Below, in pieces: positions 19,433 to 28,185 of a stretch of 64,000 nucleotides of DNA (position 1 is its first letter; the number at the start of each line of letters is the position of its first letter). Location of the stretch: contig NZ_RCHJ01000014.1 of NCBI RefSeq assembly GCF_004011805.1, positions 186,001-250,000 on the forward strand, written 5' to 3'. This DNA is from Piscinibacter defluvii (GTDB lineage: Bacteria; Pseudomonadota; Gammaproteobacteria; Burkholderiales; Burkholderiaceae_C). Under the pieces are notes generated by a model. It was not told where the DNA came from. It did no database searches and was given only the letters and a program-made list of their open reading frames with translations. The position numbers and the translations under genes were made by a program.

Positions 19433-20223
19433 GGCCGCTCACCCCGCACCCGCACGCAGGGCACGGCGACGCGCTGCGCGTGGCGACCTACAACATCCAC
19501 AAGGGCGTGCGCGGCGTCGGCCCGGGCAAGCGCCTGGAGATCCACAACCTGGGCCTGGGCATCGAGGCGCTCGACGCCGACCTGGTGTTCCTGCAGGAGG
19601 TGCGCCACTTCCACCACGGCGACGCGCGCCGCTTCGAGCGCACCTGGTTCGGCTGGCCGCGCGAGGGGCAGGCCGAGTTCCTCGCGCCCGAGGGCTACGA
19701 GGTGGCCTACCGCACCAACGCCGTCACGCGCCAGGGCGAACACGGCAACGCGCTGCTGTCGCGCTGGCCGCTGGGCGACATCGGCCACCACGACGTGTCC
19801 GACCACCGCTTCGAGCAGCGCGGCCTGCTGCACGTGCCGGTGCACTGGCAGGGACGGCGCCTGCATGCCGTCGTCGCCCACCTCGGGCTGATGCATGCGA
19901 GCCGGGTGCGCCAGGTCGAGCGCATCGCCTCCTTCGTGGAAGCGCATGTGCCGCCCGGCGAGATGCTGATCGTGGCCGGCGACTTCAACGACTGGGGCGA
20001 GAAGCTCGATGCGCCGATGCGCGGCTGCGGCCTGGCGCGCGCCGCGGTCGAGGGCGTGGCGCCGGCACGGCTGAACACCTTCCCGTCGCGCGTGCCGGTG
20101 TTCTCGCTCGACCGCATCTACGTGCGCGGGCTGCGCTGCCTGTCCACCACGGTGCCGCGCGGTCCGGCCTGGGCGCGCATGTCCGACCACCTGCCGCTGC
20201 TGGCGGAGCTGGCGCCGGCGTGA
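19429..20223 (+). CDS. Endonuclease/exonuclease/phosphatase (EEP) family protein
   Basis: A 264-residue metal-dependent phosphohydrolase of the EEP (DNase I-like) fold. Catalytic landmarks are TYNIHKGV near residue 23, LVFLQEV, AHLGLMH, the metal-site segment GDFNDWG, and MSDHLPL at the C-terminus. No signal peptide is seen. It is coupled by overlap to nudB upstream and to clsB downstream. In many Burkholderiales it lies beside cardiolipin synthase, so a role with membrane phospholipids is possible. DNA or inositol-phosphate substrates cannot be excluded. Confidence 0.85.
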   Translation: MRPLTPHPHAGHGDALRVATYNIHKGVRGVGPGKRLEIHNLGLGIEALDADLVFLQEVRHFHHGDARRFERTWFGWPREGQAEFLAPEGYEVAYRTNAVTRQGEHGNALLSRWPLGDIGHHDVSDHRFEQRGLLHVPVHWQGRRLHAVVAHLGLMHASRVRQVERIASFVEAHVPPGEMLIVAGDFNDWGEKLDAPMRGCGLARAAVEGVAPARLNTFPSRVPVFSLDRIYVRGLRCLSTTVPRGPAWARMSDHLPLLAELAPA

Positions 20224-21437
20224 TGCAGCAGGCCCTGCGACCGGACCACGAGCTCACGCTGCTGGCCGGCGGCGTCGAGCTGTTCCCGGCGCTGGTGGCG
20301 GCGATCGACGCGGCACGCGCCGAGGTGATGCTCGAGACCTACATCCTCGACTTCAGCCGCTCGGTGATCCCGGTGGTCGAGGCGCTCGAGCGCGCCGCCG
20401 CGCGCCACGTGACGGTGCGCGTGGTGGTCGACGGCGTGGGCACCGGCGACATCCCGCCCGAATGGCAGCGCCGCTGGGCCGCCGCCGGCGTACGTTGGCG
20501 CGTCTTCAACCCGGTGCGCGGCTGGCGCCTGCTGATGCCGCGCACCTGGCGGCGGCTGCATCGCAAGCTCTGCGTGATCGACGGCGAACTCGCCTTCTGC
20601 GGCGGCATCAACCTGCTGGACGACTACTGGGACCCGAACCACGGCGAGCTCACCCGGCCGCGGCTGGACTTCGCGGTGCGGGTCACCGGGCCGTTGGTGG
20701 CCGACGTGCACGACACCATGACCCGCCTGTGGTGGCGCCTGCAGGTGGCGCGCGAGGCGCGCCAGCGCGACCTGGAAGGCGCGCTGCGGGCGGTGCGCGC
20801 GGCCGCCCGCGCCGGGATGGACGAGGGCCCGCACGACAGCGTGATGGAGCAGGGCGGGGCGGTGGCCGCGCTGGTGCTGCGCGACAACCTGCGCTTCCGC
20901 CGCCGCATCGAGGGCACCTACCGCATCGCGCTGGCGCAGGCCAGGAGCGAGGTGCTGATCGCCAACGCCTACTTCATCCCCGGCGTGCAGCTGCAGCGCG
21001 CGCTGCTGCGCGCGGCGCGGCGCGGCGTGAAGATCACGCTGCTGCTGCAGGGCCGCTACGAGTACTTCATGCCCTACCACGCCAGCCGGGCGGTGTACGA
21101 CCAGCTGCTCGCCGCCGGCATCCGCATCGTCGAGTACGAGGCCAGCTTCCTGCATGCCAAGGTGGCGGTGATGGACGCGCCGCGCGGCATGCTCGCGACG
21201 GTCGGCTCCTCCAACCTCGACCCGTTCAGCCTGTTGCTGGCGCGCGAGGCCAACGTGTTCGTGCGCGACGACGACTTCGCCGGCGAGCTGCATGCCCACC
21301 TGCTGCGCGCGCTGCAGCACGGCCGGGTGGTCGACATGGACAGCCATCGCCGCCGCCCCTGGCTCACGCGGGTGGGCAACTGGGTGGCTTACGGGCTGAT
21401 GCGATTCGCGGTGCTGGTGAGCGGCAAGAAATACTGA
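20223..21437 (+). CDS. clsB: Cardiolipin synthase B (phospholipase D family)
   Basis: Joins phosphatidyl groups to make cardiolipin. The 404-residue protein has two HKD motifs, HRKLCVIDGELAFCGGIN in the first half and HAKVAVMDAPRGMLATVGSS in the second. The C-terminal WLTRVGNWVAYGLMRFAVLV segment may associate with the membrane. It lacks the N-terminal transmembrane helices of ClsA, which fits ClsB. The ATG at 20223 overlaps the upstream TGA; an in-frame GTG lies one codon earlier at 20220. Confidence 0.9.
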   Translation: MQQALRPDHELTLLAGGVELFPALVAAIDAARAEVMLETYILDFSRSVIPVVEALERAAARHVTVRVVVDGVGTGDIPPEWQRRWAAAGVRWRVFNPVRGWRLLMPRTWRRLHRKLCVIDGELAFCGGINLLDDYWDPNHGELTRPRLDFAVRVTGPLVADVHDTMTRLWWRLQVAREARQRDLEGALRAVRAAARAGMDEGPHDSVMEQGGAVAALVLRDNLRFRRRIEGTYRIALAQARSEVLIANAYFIPGVQLQRALLRAARRGVKITLLLQGRYEYFMPYHASRAVYDQLLAAGIRIVEYEASFLHAKVAVMDAPRGMLATVGSSNLDPFSLLLAREANVFVRDDDFAGELHAHLLRALQHGRVVDMDSHRRRPWLTRVGNWVAYGLMRFAVLVSGKKY

Positions 21438-21520
21438 TCGGCGGACGCCAGCATCGGTCGCGTGTCCCGCTTGAGGGATCTCAGGCCGTGCCGCGGCAGC
21501 CCCTGTTCGAATCGAACCTG

Positions 21521-21862
21521 ATGTCCTGCCGGCGCCGCTGCCTCGTCCTGACGCTGCCCCTGCTGCTGGGCCGCTCCGCCTTCGGGCAGGCGCGGCCGGC
21601 AGTGCAGCTCGGCTTGCTGGTCGACGGCAGCAGCACGCTGGCGGACTGCATCGGTCGGCTCGGCCCGCCCGGGCGGCAGTTCGCGGCTGCCGGGGGTGGG
21701 GTCGTTTTCACCTATCGGCTCGGCGAGGACGGCACCGGGCTGCATCCGGTCGAGACGCTGGAGTCTTGGTTCGAGTACAGCCGCCGGCGCAGCCTGGTGT
21801 TGGTGTTCGATTCGCGCGGCACCTTGACGCGGCACGCGCTCGTCAAGGTGCGCGGGGACTGA
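21521..21862 (+). CDS. Small exported protein, BamE/SmpA-like pattern
   Basis: A 113-residue protein of no named family that I recognise. It has an arginine-rich N-terminus and signal peptide (CLVLTLPLLLGRSAFGQA, cleavage near residue 23). The mature part has the pattern GSSTLADCIGRLGPPG, then VVFTYRL, and ends with LVLVFDSRGTLTRHAL. That order (GxT...LGxP...Y.Y...FD..G.L) resembles the SmpA/OmlA/BamE fold, which is inference. It sits 1 bp from a lipoprotein gene with a similar first motif, so the two probably form an operon. Confidence 0.6.
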   Translation: MSCRRRCLVLTLPLLLGRSAFGQARPAVQLGLLVDGSSTLADCIGRLGPPGRQFAAAGGGVVFTYRLGEDGTGLHPVETLESWFEYSRRRSLVLVFDSRGTLTRHALVKVRGD

Positions 21863-21863
21863 C

Positions 21864-22685
21864 TTGGGTCGCCGCTGCCGCGCCCGTGCCGGTGCGTTGC
21901 CGATCGCGCTGGCCCTCCTGCTCGCCGCCTGCGCCGTGCCGATCCCGGGCGACACGAGCCGGGCGCGCGACAACCTCGATGATCCGGCTGCGGCGACGTG
22001 GCAACCGGGTGAGACGCTTCTCCAGGAGGTGCTCCTCGTGCTGGGCGATCCCGACGACCTCGCGCCGGACCGGAGCTGGCTGGCCTGGGAGGACTACCGC
22101 TCGCCGGGTCACCTGCTGTTCGTCGTCGGAGGGCCGTATTGGATGGACGCCTTCTCGACGTCGGACGTGCTGCGCTATCGCCGGCGCTATGTCTACTTCG
22201 ACGGCGATGGCCGATACCGTGCCACGCACCTGGATGCCGGGGGCTGTGCGCGGCCGGCACCCTGCGCTGCCGCGTCCACGCCCGAGCGGCCCGAGACCCT
22301 GCTCATCGACGCGGCGGTCCAACCGCTGCTGGTCGCCGGCGAGATGGTCCACGAACGGCTGCTCGGCGCGCTGCGCGCGGCCGATGACCGCTGGGTGCCG
22401 GGCGCCGTGGTCGTCACGTCCAAGGCGATGATCTTCGTCGACCGGGTGGATGCCTGGCCGCTCCACCGGCCGGCGCTGCGCATGGACTATGCCGAGCTCG
22501 GCGTGGTCGAGCGGCTCGAGCTGCCCGGCGGCGCGGGCGGGGTCGCCAGCCTGGCGCGCCCGGACGGCTCGCGCGAGTCGATCGCCTTCAAGCCGCGCCC
22601 CTTCGCCGCACCGCTGGATGCGCCGCCCTTCGACCGCACGCGCGCCCAGGTGCTGCTCGATGCCATTGGCTCCCTGCGACCCTAG
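21864..22685 (+). CDS. Predicted lipoprotein, unknown function
   Basis: A 273-residue protein starting at a TTG one base after the upstream stop. It carries a signal sequence with a lipobox LLAAC, giving a lipidated cysteine near residue 23. The mature N-terminus includes ETLLQEVLLVLGDPDDLAPD, again similar to the G/T...LGxP pattern of BamE-like folds. The C-terminal half (GAVVVTSKAMIFVD, YAELGVVERLELPGG) could be a PH-like beta domain. No enzymatic motif is visible. It probably works with the preceding small exported protein. Confidence 0.65.
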   Translation: MGRRCRARAGALPIALALLLAACAVPIPGDTSRARDNLDDPAAATWQPGETLLQEVLLVLGDPDDLAPDRSWLAWEDYRSPGHLLFVVGGPYWMDAFSTSDVLRYRRRYVYFDGDGRYRATHLDAGGCARPAPCAAASTPERPETLLIDAAVQPLLVAGEMVHERLLGALRAADDRWVPGAVVVTSKAMIFVDRVDAWPLHRPALRMDYAELGVVERLELPGGAGGVASLARPDGSRESIAFKPRPFAAPLDAPPFDRTRAQVLLDAIGSLRP

Positions 22686-22713
22686 GAGGCGTGGCCGCCG
22701 CTAGCATGCGGCC

Positions 22714-23736
22714 ATGTCCTCCGACCTCGTCGTGCAGCGCCCCGAGGGCCTGTACTGCCCGCCGGGCGACTTCTTCATCGACCCCTGGCGCCCGGTGGAC
22801 CGCGCCGTGATCACGCATGCGCATGCCGACCACGCGCGCCGCGGCCACGCCCACTACCTCGCCGCCGCGCCGGCCGAGGGCGTGCTGCGTGCGCGGCTGG
22901 GCGAGGTCACGCTGCAGGCGCTGGCCTACGGCGAGGCGGTCGAGCACCGCGGCGTGCGCATCAGCCTGCACCCGGCCGGGCACGTGCTCGGCTCGGCGCA
23001 GGTGCGGCTGGAGCACGGCGGGCAGGTGTGGGTGGCCTCGGGCGACTACTTCGTCAGCGGCGCCGACGACCACAACCCGACCTGCGCGCCGTTCGAGCCG
23101 GTGCGCTGCGACTGCTTCATCACCGAATCGACCTTCGGCCTGCCGGTCTACCGCTGGCGCCCGCAGCGCGAGGTCTATGCCGACATCGACGCCTGGTGGC
23201 GCGCCAACGCTGCCGAGGGCCGCGCCAGCGTGCTGTTCGGCTACAGCTTCGGCAAGGCGCAGCGGCTGCTCGCCGGCGTCGATGCGTCGATCGGGCCGAT
23301 CGTCGTGCACGGCGCGGTCGAGGCGCTGAACGCCGCCTACCGCGCCGCCGGGGTGGCGCTGCCGCCCACCCTGCTCGGCACCGAGGTGAGCGACAAGGCG
23401 CTGCTCCAGCGTGCGCTGGTGGTCGCGCCGCCCTCCGTGCAGGGCTCGCCCTGGCTCAGGCGCTTCGGCGGCTACGCCGACGCGTTCGCCAGCGGCTGGA
23501 TGCAGCTGCGCGGCACGCGTCGCCGCCAGGGCCTGGACCGTGGCTTCGTGCTCTCCGACCACGCCGACTGGCCGGGCCTGCAGCGCGCCATCGCCGCCAC
23601 CGGCGCGAGCCGCGTGATCGTCACCCACGGCTACGAGGCCGTGATGGTGCGCTGGCTGTCCGGGCAGGGCCTGCAGGCCGGTTCGTTCGCCACCGAGTAC
23701 GGGGACGACCGGCTCGAGCCGGACGCCGTGGCATGA
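22714..23736 (+). CDS. Ligase-associated DNA exonuclease (metallo-beta-lactamase fold)
   Basis: A 340-residue MBL/beta-CASP-type nuclease of the family found beside ATP-dependent ligases in proteobacteria. The metal-binding motif is THAHADHARRGH, near residue 31. Later metal-site motifs include HPAGHVLGSAQ and LSDHADWPGL. In related systems it works with ligase, helicase and phosphoesterase partners in DNA damage repair. It overlaps the ligase gene by an ATGA, so the two are translationally coupled. Confidence 0.9.
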   Translation: MSSDLVVQRPEGLYCPPGDFFIDPWRPVDRAVITHAHADHARRGHAHYLAAAPAEGVLRARLGEVTLQALAYGEAVEHRGVRISLHPAGHVLGSAQVRLEHGGQVWVASGDYFVSGADDHNPTCAPFEPVRCDCFITESTFGLPVYRWRPQREVYADIDAWWRANAAEGRASVLFGYSFGKAQRLLAGVDASIGPIVVHGAVEALNAAYRAAGVALPPTLLGTEVSDKALLQRALVVAPPSVQGSPWLRRFGGYADAFASGWMQLRGTRRRQGLDRGFVLSDHADWPGLQRAIAATGASRVIVTHGYEAVMVRWLSGQGLQAGSFATEYGDDRLEPDAVA

Positions 23737-25430
23737 AGCGGTTCGCAGCCTTGTTCGCCGAACTCGATGCCAGTACCGCGACGAATGCCAAGCTCGCCGC
23801 GCTGCAGCGCTACTTCGCCACCGCCGCGCCGGCCGACGCCGCCTGGGCGACCTACTTCCTCGCCGGCGGCAAGCCGCGCCAGCTGCTGCCCACCGCGCTG
23901 CTGCGTGCGCTGGCCTGCCGCCGCGCCGGCATCGACGACTGGCTGTTCGAGGAGTGTTACCAGGCGGTCGGCGACCTGGCCGAGACGATCGCGCTGGTGC
24001 TGCCGCCGCCGGCGCGCGACAGCGACCTGGGCCTGGCGGCCTGGGTCGAGCAGCGCCTGCTGCCGCTGCGCGGTGCGCCGGCCGAGGAGCAGGCCGCGCA
24101 CGTGGCAGCCTGGTGGGACGAGCTCGACGCCGCCGGCCGCTTCCTGCTCGTCAAGCTGATCGGCGGCGGCTTCCGCGTCGGTGTCAGCAAGCTGCTGGTG
24201 CAGCGCGCGCTGGCGGCACAGGCGGGCCTGGACGCCAAGCTGGTGGCACAGCGCATGATGGGGTACACGGATGCACGCGCGCGGCCCGACGCACGCGCCT
24301 TCGAGGCGCTGGTCGCGCCGGCGCAGGCCGGGCGCATCGAGGGCGGCCAGCCCTATCCGTTCTTCCTCGCCCATGCGCTGGACGCGCCGGCCGATGCGCT
24401 CGAGGCGCGCCTCGGCCCGGCGGCCGGCTGGCTGGTCGAGTGGAAGTACGACGGCATCCGTGCGCAGCTGGTGCGCCGCGCCGGGCAGGCGTGGATCTGG
24501 TCGCGCGGCGAGGAGCTGGTGACCGAGCGCTTCCCCGAGATCGTCGCGGCCGCACAGGGCCTGCCCGACGGCACGGTGCTCGACGGCGAGATCCTGGTCT
24601 GGAACGACGACCGTCCGGCGCCGTTCAACCTGCTGCAGCAGCGCATCGGGCGCAAGACGCTGACGAAGAAGGTGCTCGCCGACGCGCCGGTCGCCTTCAT
24701 CGCCTACGACCTGCTCGAGTCCGATGGCGTCGACCGGCGCGACGAGCCGCAGGCGCAGCGGCGCGGCCGGCTCGAGGAACTGCTCGCGCGCTCGCCGCTG
24801 CGGCTCTCGCCGCGGGTCGAGGCGCCCGACTGGGCCGCGTTCGCCGCCTTGCGCGGCGAGTCGCGCGCACGCGGGGTCGAGGGCTTCATGCTCAAGCACC
24901 ACGAGGCGCGCTACGGCAGCGGCCGCACCAAGGCCGAGGGCACGTGGTGGAAGTGGAAGATCGAGCCGCTCTCGGCGGATGCCGTGCTGGTCTACGCGCA
25001 GGCCGGGCACGGGCGGCGCGCCAGCGTCTACACCGACTACACCTTCGCGGTGTGGAACCGCACCCCGGCCGATGCGGCCGAGGCGCAGGCGGTGCTCGAG
25101 GCCATCGCGCGGCGCGAGCCGGCGCAGCCCGGCGCCTTGCAGCTGGTGCCCTTCGCGAAGGCCTACTCGGGGCTCACCGACGCCGAGTTCGCCGAGGTCG
25201 ACCGGGTGATCCGCCAGAGCACGCTGGAGAAGTTCGGCCCGGTGCGCAGCGTGCGGCCGAGCCTGGTGTTCGAGCTCGGCTTCGAAGGCATCAACCGCAG
25301 CAGCCGGCACAAGAGCGGCATCGCGGTGCGCTTCCCGCGCATGCTGCGCATCCGCCACGACAAGCCGCTGCACGAGGCCGACACGCTGCAGCGGCTGGAG
25401 GCGCTGCTGGCGCCTCCCGAATCGGCGTGA
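23733..25430 (+). CDS. ATP-dependent DNA ligase (ligase-associated repair locus)
   Basis: Seals nicks in duplex DNA using ATP; this is a second ligase beside the usual NAD-dependent LigA. The 565-residue protein has an N-terminal DNA-binding domain, the nucleotidyltransferase core with the AMP-accepting Lys238 in EWKYDGIR, motif III-like FIAYDLLE, GVEGFMLKHHEARYG (motif IV), KWKIEPLSADAVLVYAQAG (motif V), and an OB fold ending LVFELGFEGIN. It is coupled to the MBL-fold exonuclease upstream. The partner helicase is 2.7 kb downstream with three genes in between. Confidence 0.93.
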   Translation: MKRFAALFAELDASTATNAKLAALQRYFATAAPADAAWATYFLAGGKPRQLLPTALLRALACRRAGIDDWLFEECYQAVGDLAETIALVLPPPARDSDLGLAAWVEQRLLPLRGAPAEEQAAHVAAWWDELDAAGRFLLVKLIGGGFRVGVSKLLVQRALAAQAGLDAKLVAQRMMGYTDARARPDARAFEALVAPAQAGRIEGGQPYPFFLAHALDAPADALEARLGPAAGWLVEWKYDGIRAQLVRRAGQAWIWSRGEELVTERFPEIVAAAQGLPDGTVLDGEILVWNDDRPAPFNLLQQRIGRKTLTKKVLADAPVAFIAYDLLESDGVDRRDEPQAQRRGRLEELLARSPLRLSPRVEAPDWAAFAALRGESRARGVEGFMLKHHEARYGSGRTKAEGTWWKWKIEPLSADAVLVYAQAGHGRRASVYTDYTFAVWNRTPADAAEAQAVLEAIARREPAQPGALQLVPFAKAYSGLTDAEFAEVDRVIRQSTLEKFGPVRSVRPSLVFELGFEGINRSSRHKSGIAVRFPRMLRIRHDKPLHEADTLQRLEALLAPPESA

Positions 25431-25491
25431 CGAAGCGACACGGAACGTCACGTCTGCCGGTGCAGAATCGCGCCCTGAACCGGAGGTGACG

Positions 25492-26238
25492 ATGACGAGG
25501 AACTGGATGTGGCTGCTGCTGCTGGCGGCGAGCCTGAGTGGATGCATGGGCACCGAGCCGGACAAGCCCAAGCCGGTGCTGGAGGCGCTGAGCGCCGCGG
25601 GCGGCGAATTCGGCAACACGCTGATCACCGGCCCGCGCAAGCAGCTCGACTTCGCACTGCGCAACAGCGACGCCGGCTTCGCGTCGGTGGAGACGCTGGA
25701 GAACATCGTCATCAGCGTGAGCGGCACCTCGGTGACCATGAGCGAGACCTGCCCGAGCTCGCTGGAGGAGGGCGAGTCCTGCCTGATCTCGGTGTACTTC
25801 CAGCCCAGCGCCGCCGGCACGATGGCCGGGTCGCTGAGCGTGGCCAGCAACGCCGAGCAGGGCACGATCGTGGTCGGCCTGTCCGGCGCCGGCGTCACGG
25901 CCATGAGCCCGGCGCAGGGCGTGCTGATCCTCACCGGCGACACCAGCACGACCTTCACCGCGTCCGTGGGCAACACGGCCAGCCGCACCTACACGGTCAG
26001 GAACGTCGGCAACGCCACCGACACGCTCACCATCACCGGCCCGGGCAGCAGCGACACCCAGTGGAGCTTCACGAACAACTGCCCCGCGACCCTGGCGGCC
26101 GACGCCACCTGCACGCTGACCCTGAACTTCACGCCCGCCGACTCGGGCACCTCGGTGCCGACCGCGATCGAGATCACGGACGACTACAACCGCGACTACG
26201 GCAAGCTGGTGATCAGGCCGGTGGGCATCGGCACGTGA
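25492..26238 (+). CDS. Lipoprotein with ASH/choice-of-anchor-D-like domains
   Basis: A 248-residue predicted lipoprotein. A strong Shine-Dalgarno GGAGGTGA at 25482-25489 decides the ATG at 25492; the in-frame GTG at 25486 is part of that site. The signal peptide ends in a lipobox SLSGC. Two immunoglobulin-like beta domains follow, each with an ETCPSSLEEGESCLISVYF-type motif (C-P...G.SC.I.V.F.P) and a repeat NNCPATLAADATCTLTLNF, typical of ASPM/SPD-2/Hydin proteins. They may mediate binding at the cell surface. Its stop is immediately adjacent to the stop of the convergent gene. Confidence 0.75.
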   Translation: MTRNWMWLLLLAASLSGCMGTEPDKPKPVLEALSAAGGEFGNTLITGPRKQLDFALRNSDAGFASVETLENIVISVSGTSVTMSETCPSSLEEGESCLISVYFQPSAAGTMAGSLSVASNAEQGTIVVGLSGAGVTAMSPAQGVLILTGDTSTTFTASVGNTASRTYTVRNVGNATDTLTITGPGSSDTQWSFTNNCPATLAADATCTLTLNFTPADSGTSVPTAIEITDDYNRDYGKLVIRPVGIGT

Positions 26239-27303
26239 TCAGCGCCCGAACAGCCCCTTGATCATCCCGCCGACCCCCTCGACCACGCCGCCCAGGCTGA
26301 CGCCCACGGCCTCGGCCAGACCGCCGGCCAGGCGGGTGGCGAGGTTCTCGTCGAGCGAGAACGCCGGGTCGTCGAGCCGGCCCTCGAGCGTGAAGCGCAG
26401 CTCGATGCGGCCGTCGCGCGCCATCGCCGCCAGCACCGCCTGGCGCGGCACGCCGGCGAAGGTGGACAGCAGGCCGCCGGCCGGCGACAGCTCCAGGCCG
26501 GTCAGCGTCATCCGGCCGGGTGCGTGCAGGCGCTGGCCGCGCACGCTGGCCTCCAGCACCAGGTCCAGCGTGCCGCGCTTGACGCCGCCTTCGTCCGCCT
26601 TCAGCAGGTAAGGCTGCAGCGCCTGCAGGTCGACGCCGTGCACCCGGCTCTCGAGCTGCGCGTCGCGCGTCGCGGCATTGAGCGAGCCGGCGATCGCGAG
26701 CGTGCCGTCCCGGTGCGGGCCCTTCAGCCGCGCCTGCAGCTCGATCTGCATCGCCTCGTCCAGCGCCGGCAGCACCAGCGGGCCGAGGCGCGCGTCGAGT
26801 GCCTCGAGGCGCAGCCGGTGGGCCGGCTGGCGCACGCTGGCGTCGATGAAGTCGATCGCGGCCCCGTTCAGCACCACCTGCTCCAGTTCGACCGCGGTCG
26901 CGGGCGCGCCTGCCGTGCCGGGGCGCTCCAGCAGGGCCGGGAGCAGGCGCAGCCTGCCCTGGCGCGTGCGCAGCAGGCTCAGGTAGGCGCCGTCGACCTC
27001 GAGCGAGGCGATGGTCCAGCGGCCGGTCCACAGGCTGGACAGCGCCGGGCGCAGGTGGATGCGCGCGGCGCGCAGCTCGTCGCTCGCCGGCCAGCCCGGC
27101 GCGGCGGCGATGCGCAGGTCGCGCAGTTCCAGGCCGGTCAACCCGAGCGCGACGCGGCCCACCTGGGCGCGCGGGCCGAGCGCCTCCTCCAGCACCGCCT
27201 CGAGGCGCGCGCCGGCCACGCGCAGGCCGGCCAGCACCAGCAGCACCAGAGCGGCCGCGAGGGCCAGGCCGGCAAGCAGTCGATGGCGCAGCAGCGGGGT
27301 CAT
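26239..27303 (-). CDS. AsmA/DUF748-like inner-membrane protein
   Basis: A 354-residue protein with one N-terminal membrane helix ([20 protein letters not shown], residues ~8-27) and a periplasmic region of repeating beta strands typical of AsmA/DUF748 relatives ([37 protein letters not shown]). Such proteins form grooves that may move phospholipids or affect the outer membrane. The C-terminus is glycine-rich ([18 protein letters not shown]). It is on the opposite strand to its neighbours and splits the ligase from its partner helicase. Confidence 0.7.
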   Translation of the reverse strand: MTPLLRHRLLAGLALAAALVLLVLAGLRVAGARLEAVLEEALGPRAQVGRVALGLTGLELRDLRIAAAPGWPASDELRAARIHLRPALSSLWTGRWTIASLEVDGAYLSLLRTRQGRLRLLPALLERPGTAGAPATAVELEQVVLNGAAIDFIDASVRQPAHRLRLEALDARLGPLVLPALDEAMQIELQARLKGPHRDGTLAIAGSLNAATRDAQLESRVHGVDLQALQPYLLKADEGGVKRGTLDLVLEASVRGQRLHAPGRMTLTGLELSPAGGLLSTFAGVPRQAVLAAMARDGRIELRFTLEGRLDDPAFSLDENLATRLAGGLAEAVGVSLGGVVEGVGGMIKGLFGR

Positions 27304-27357
27304 GCCCGGATTGTCGCCAGCACCGGATGACCTTCTCCTGCGTGCTACCGTTGCCCG

Positions 27358-28185
27358 ATGCCCTTGTCCGAGAGCCCCGCCGTGCGTCTGGCCGGCGTCG
27401 ACTTCACCAGCCGGCCGACGCGCCGCAAGCCGATCACCGTCGCGCTCGGCACGCTGGCGCAGGGCGTGGTGCGGCTCGAGCGCGTCGACGAACACGCGGC
27501 GTTCGACGGCTTCGCCGCCTGGCTGCAGGCGCCGGGGCCGTGGGTCGGTGGTTTCGACTTCCCGTTCGGCCTGCCGCGCGAACTGGTCGAGTCGCTCGGC
27601 TGGCCGCGCGAGTGGCTGCCGCTGATGCGCCACTACGCGGGGCTGAGCCGGGAAACGATCCGCGACACCTTCGCCGCCTTCTGCGCTGCGCGTCCACCGG
27701 GTGGCAAGTTCGCGCACCGCGCCTGCGACGGGCCGGCCGGCTCGTCGCCGTCGATGAAGTGGGTCAACCCGCCGGTGGCCTTCATGATGCACGCCGGCGT
27801 GCCGCTGCTGATCGAGGCCGGCGTGCACCTGCCCGGCCTGCACGCCGGCGACCCGGCGCGCGTGGCGCTCGAGGCCTACCCGGGGCTGCTGGCACGCGAG
27901 CTGATCGGCATGCGTTCGTACAAGAACGACGCGGCCGCCAAGCAGACGCCCGAGCGGCTGATCGCGCGCAAGGACCTGGTCGATGCGCTCGAGCAGGGCC
28001 GCACGCGGCTCGGCCTGCGGCTGCGCGCCAGCCACGCCCAGCGCGACACGCTGGTGGCCGACGCGAGCGGCGACCGGCTCGACGCCGTGCTGTGCCTGCT
28101 GCAGGCCGGCTGGGCCGCGACGCAGCCGCGCCTCGGCCTGCCCGAGCGCGTCGATCCGATCGAAGGGTGGATCGTCTCGGCATGA
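27358..28185 (+). CDS. DUF429 protein, predicted RNase H-fold nuclease
   Basis: A 275-residue protein of the DUF429 family, predicted from fold comparison to be RNase H-like. Acidic motifs in order are AGVDFTSR near residue 12, [22 protein letters not shown] and [15 protein letters not shown], giving candidate metal-binding Asp residues. No activity has been shown to my knowledge for a member like this. Its stop overlaps the start of the ligase-associated helicase by ATGA, so both are made from one message. That makes it a candidate extra subunit of the repair system. Confidence 0.8.
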   Translation: MPLSESPAVRLAGVDFTSRPTRRKPITVALGTLAQGVVRLERVDEHAAFDGFAAWLQAPGPWVGGFDFPFGLPRELVESLGWPREWLPLMRHYAGLSRETIRDTFAAFCAARPPGGKFAHRACDGPAGSSPSMKWVNPPVAFMMHAGVPLLIEAGVHLPGLHAGDPARVALEAYPGLLARELIGMRSYKNDAAAKQTPERLIARKDLVDALEQGRTRLGLRLRASHAQRDTLVADASGDRLDAVLCLLQAGWAATQPRLGLPERVDPIEGWIVSA

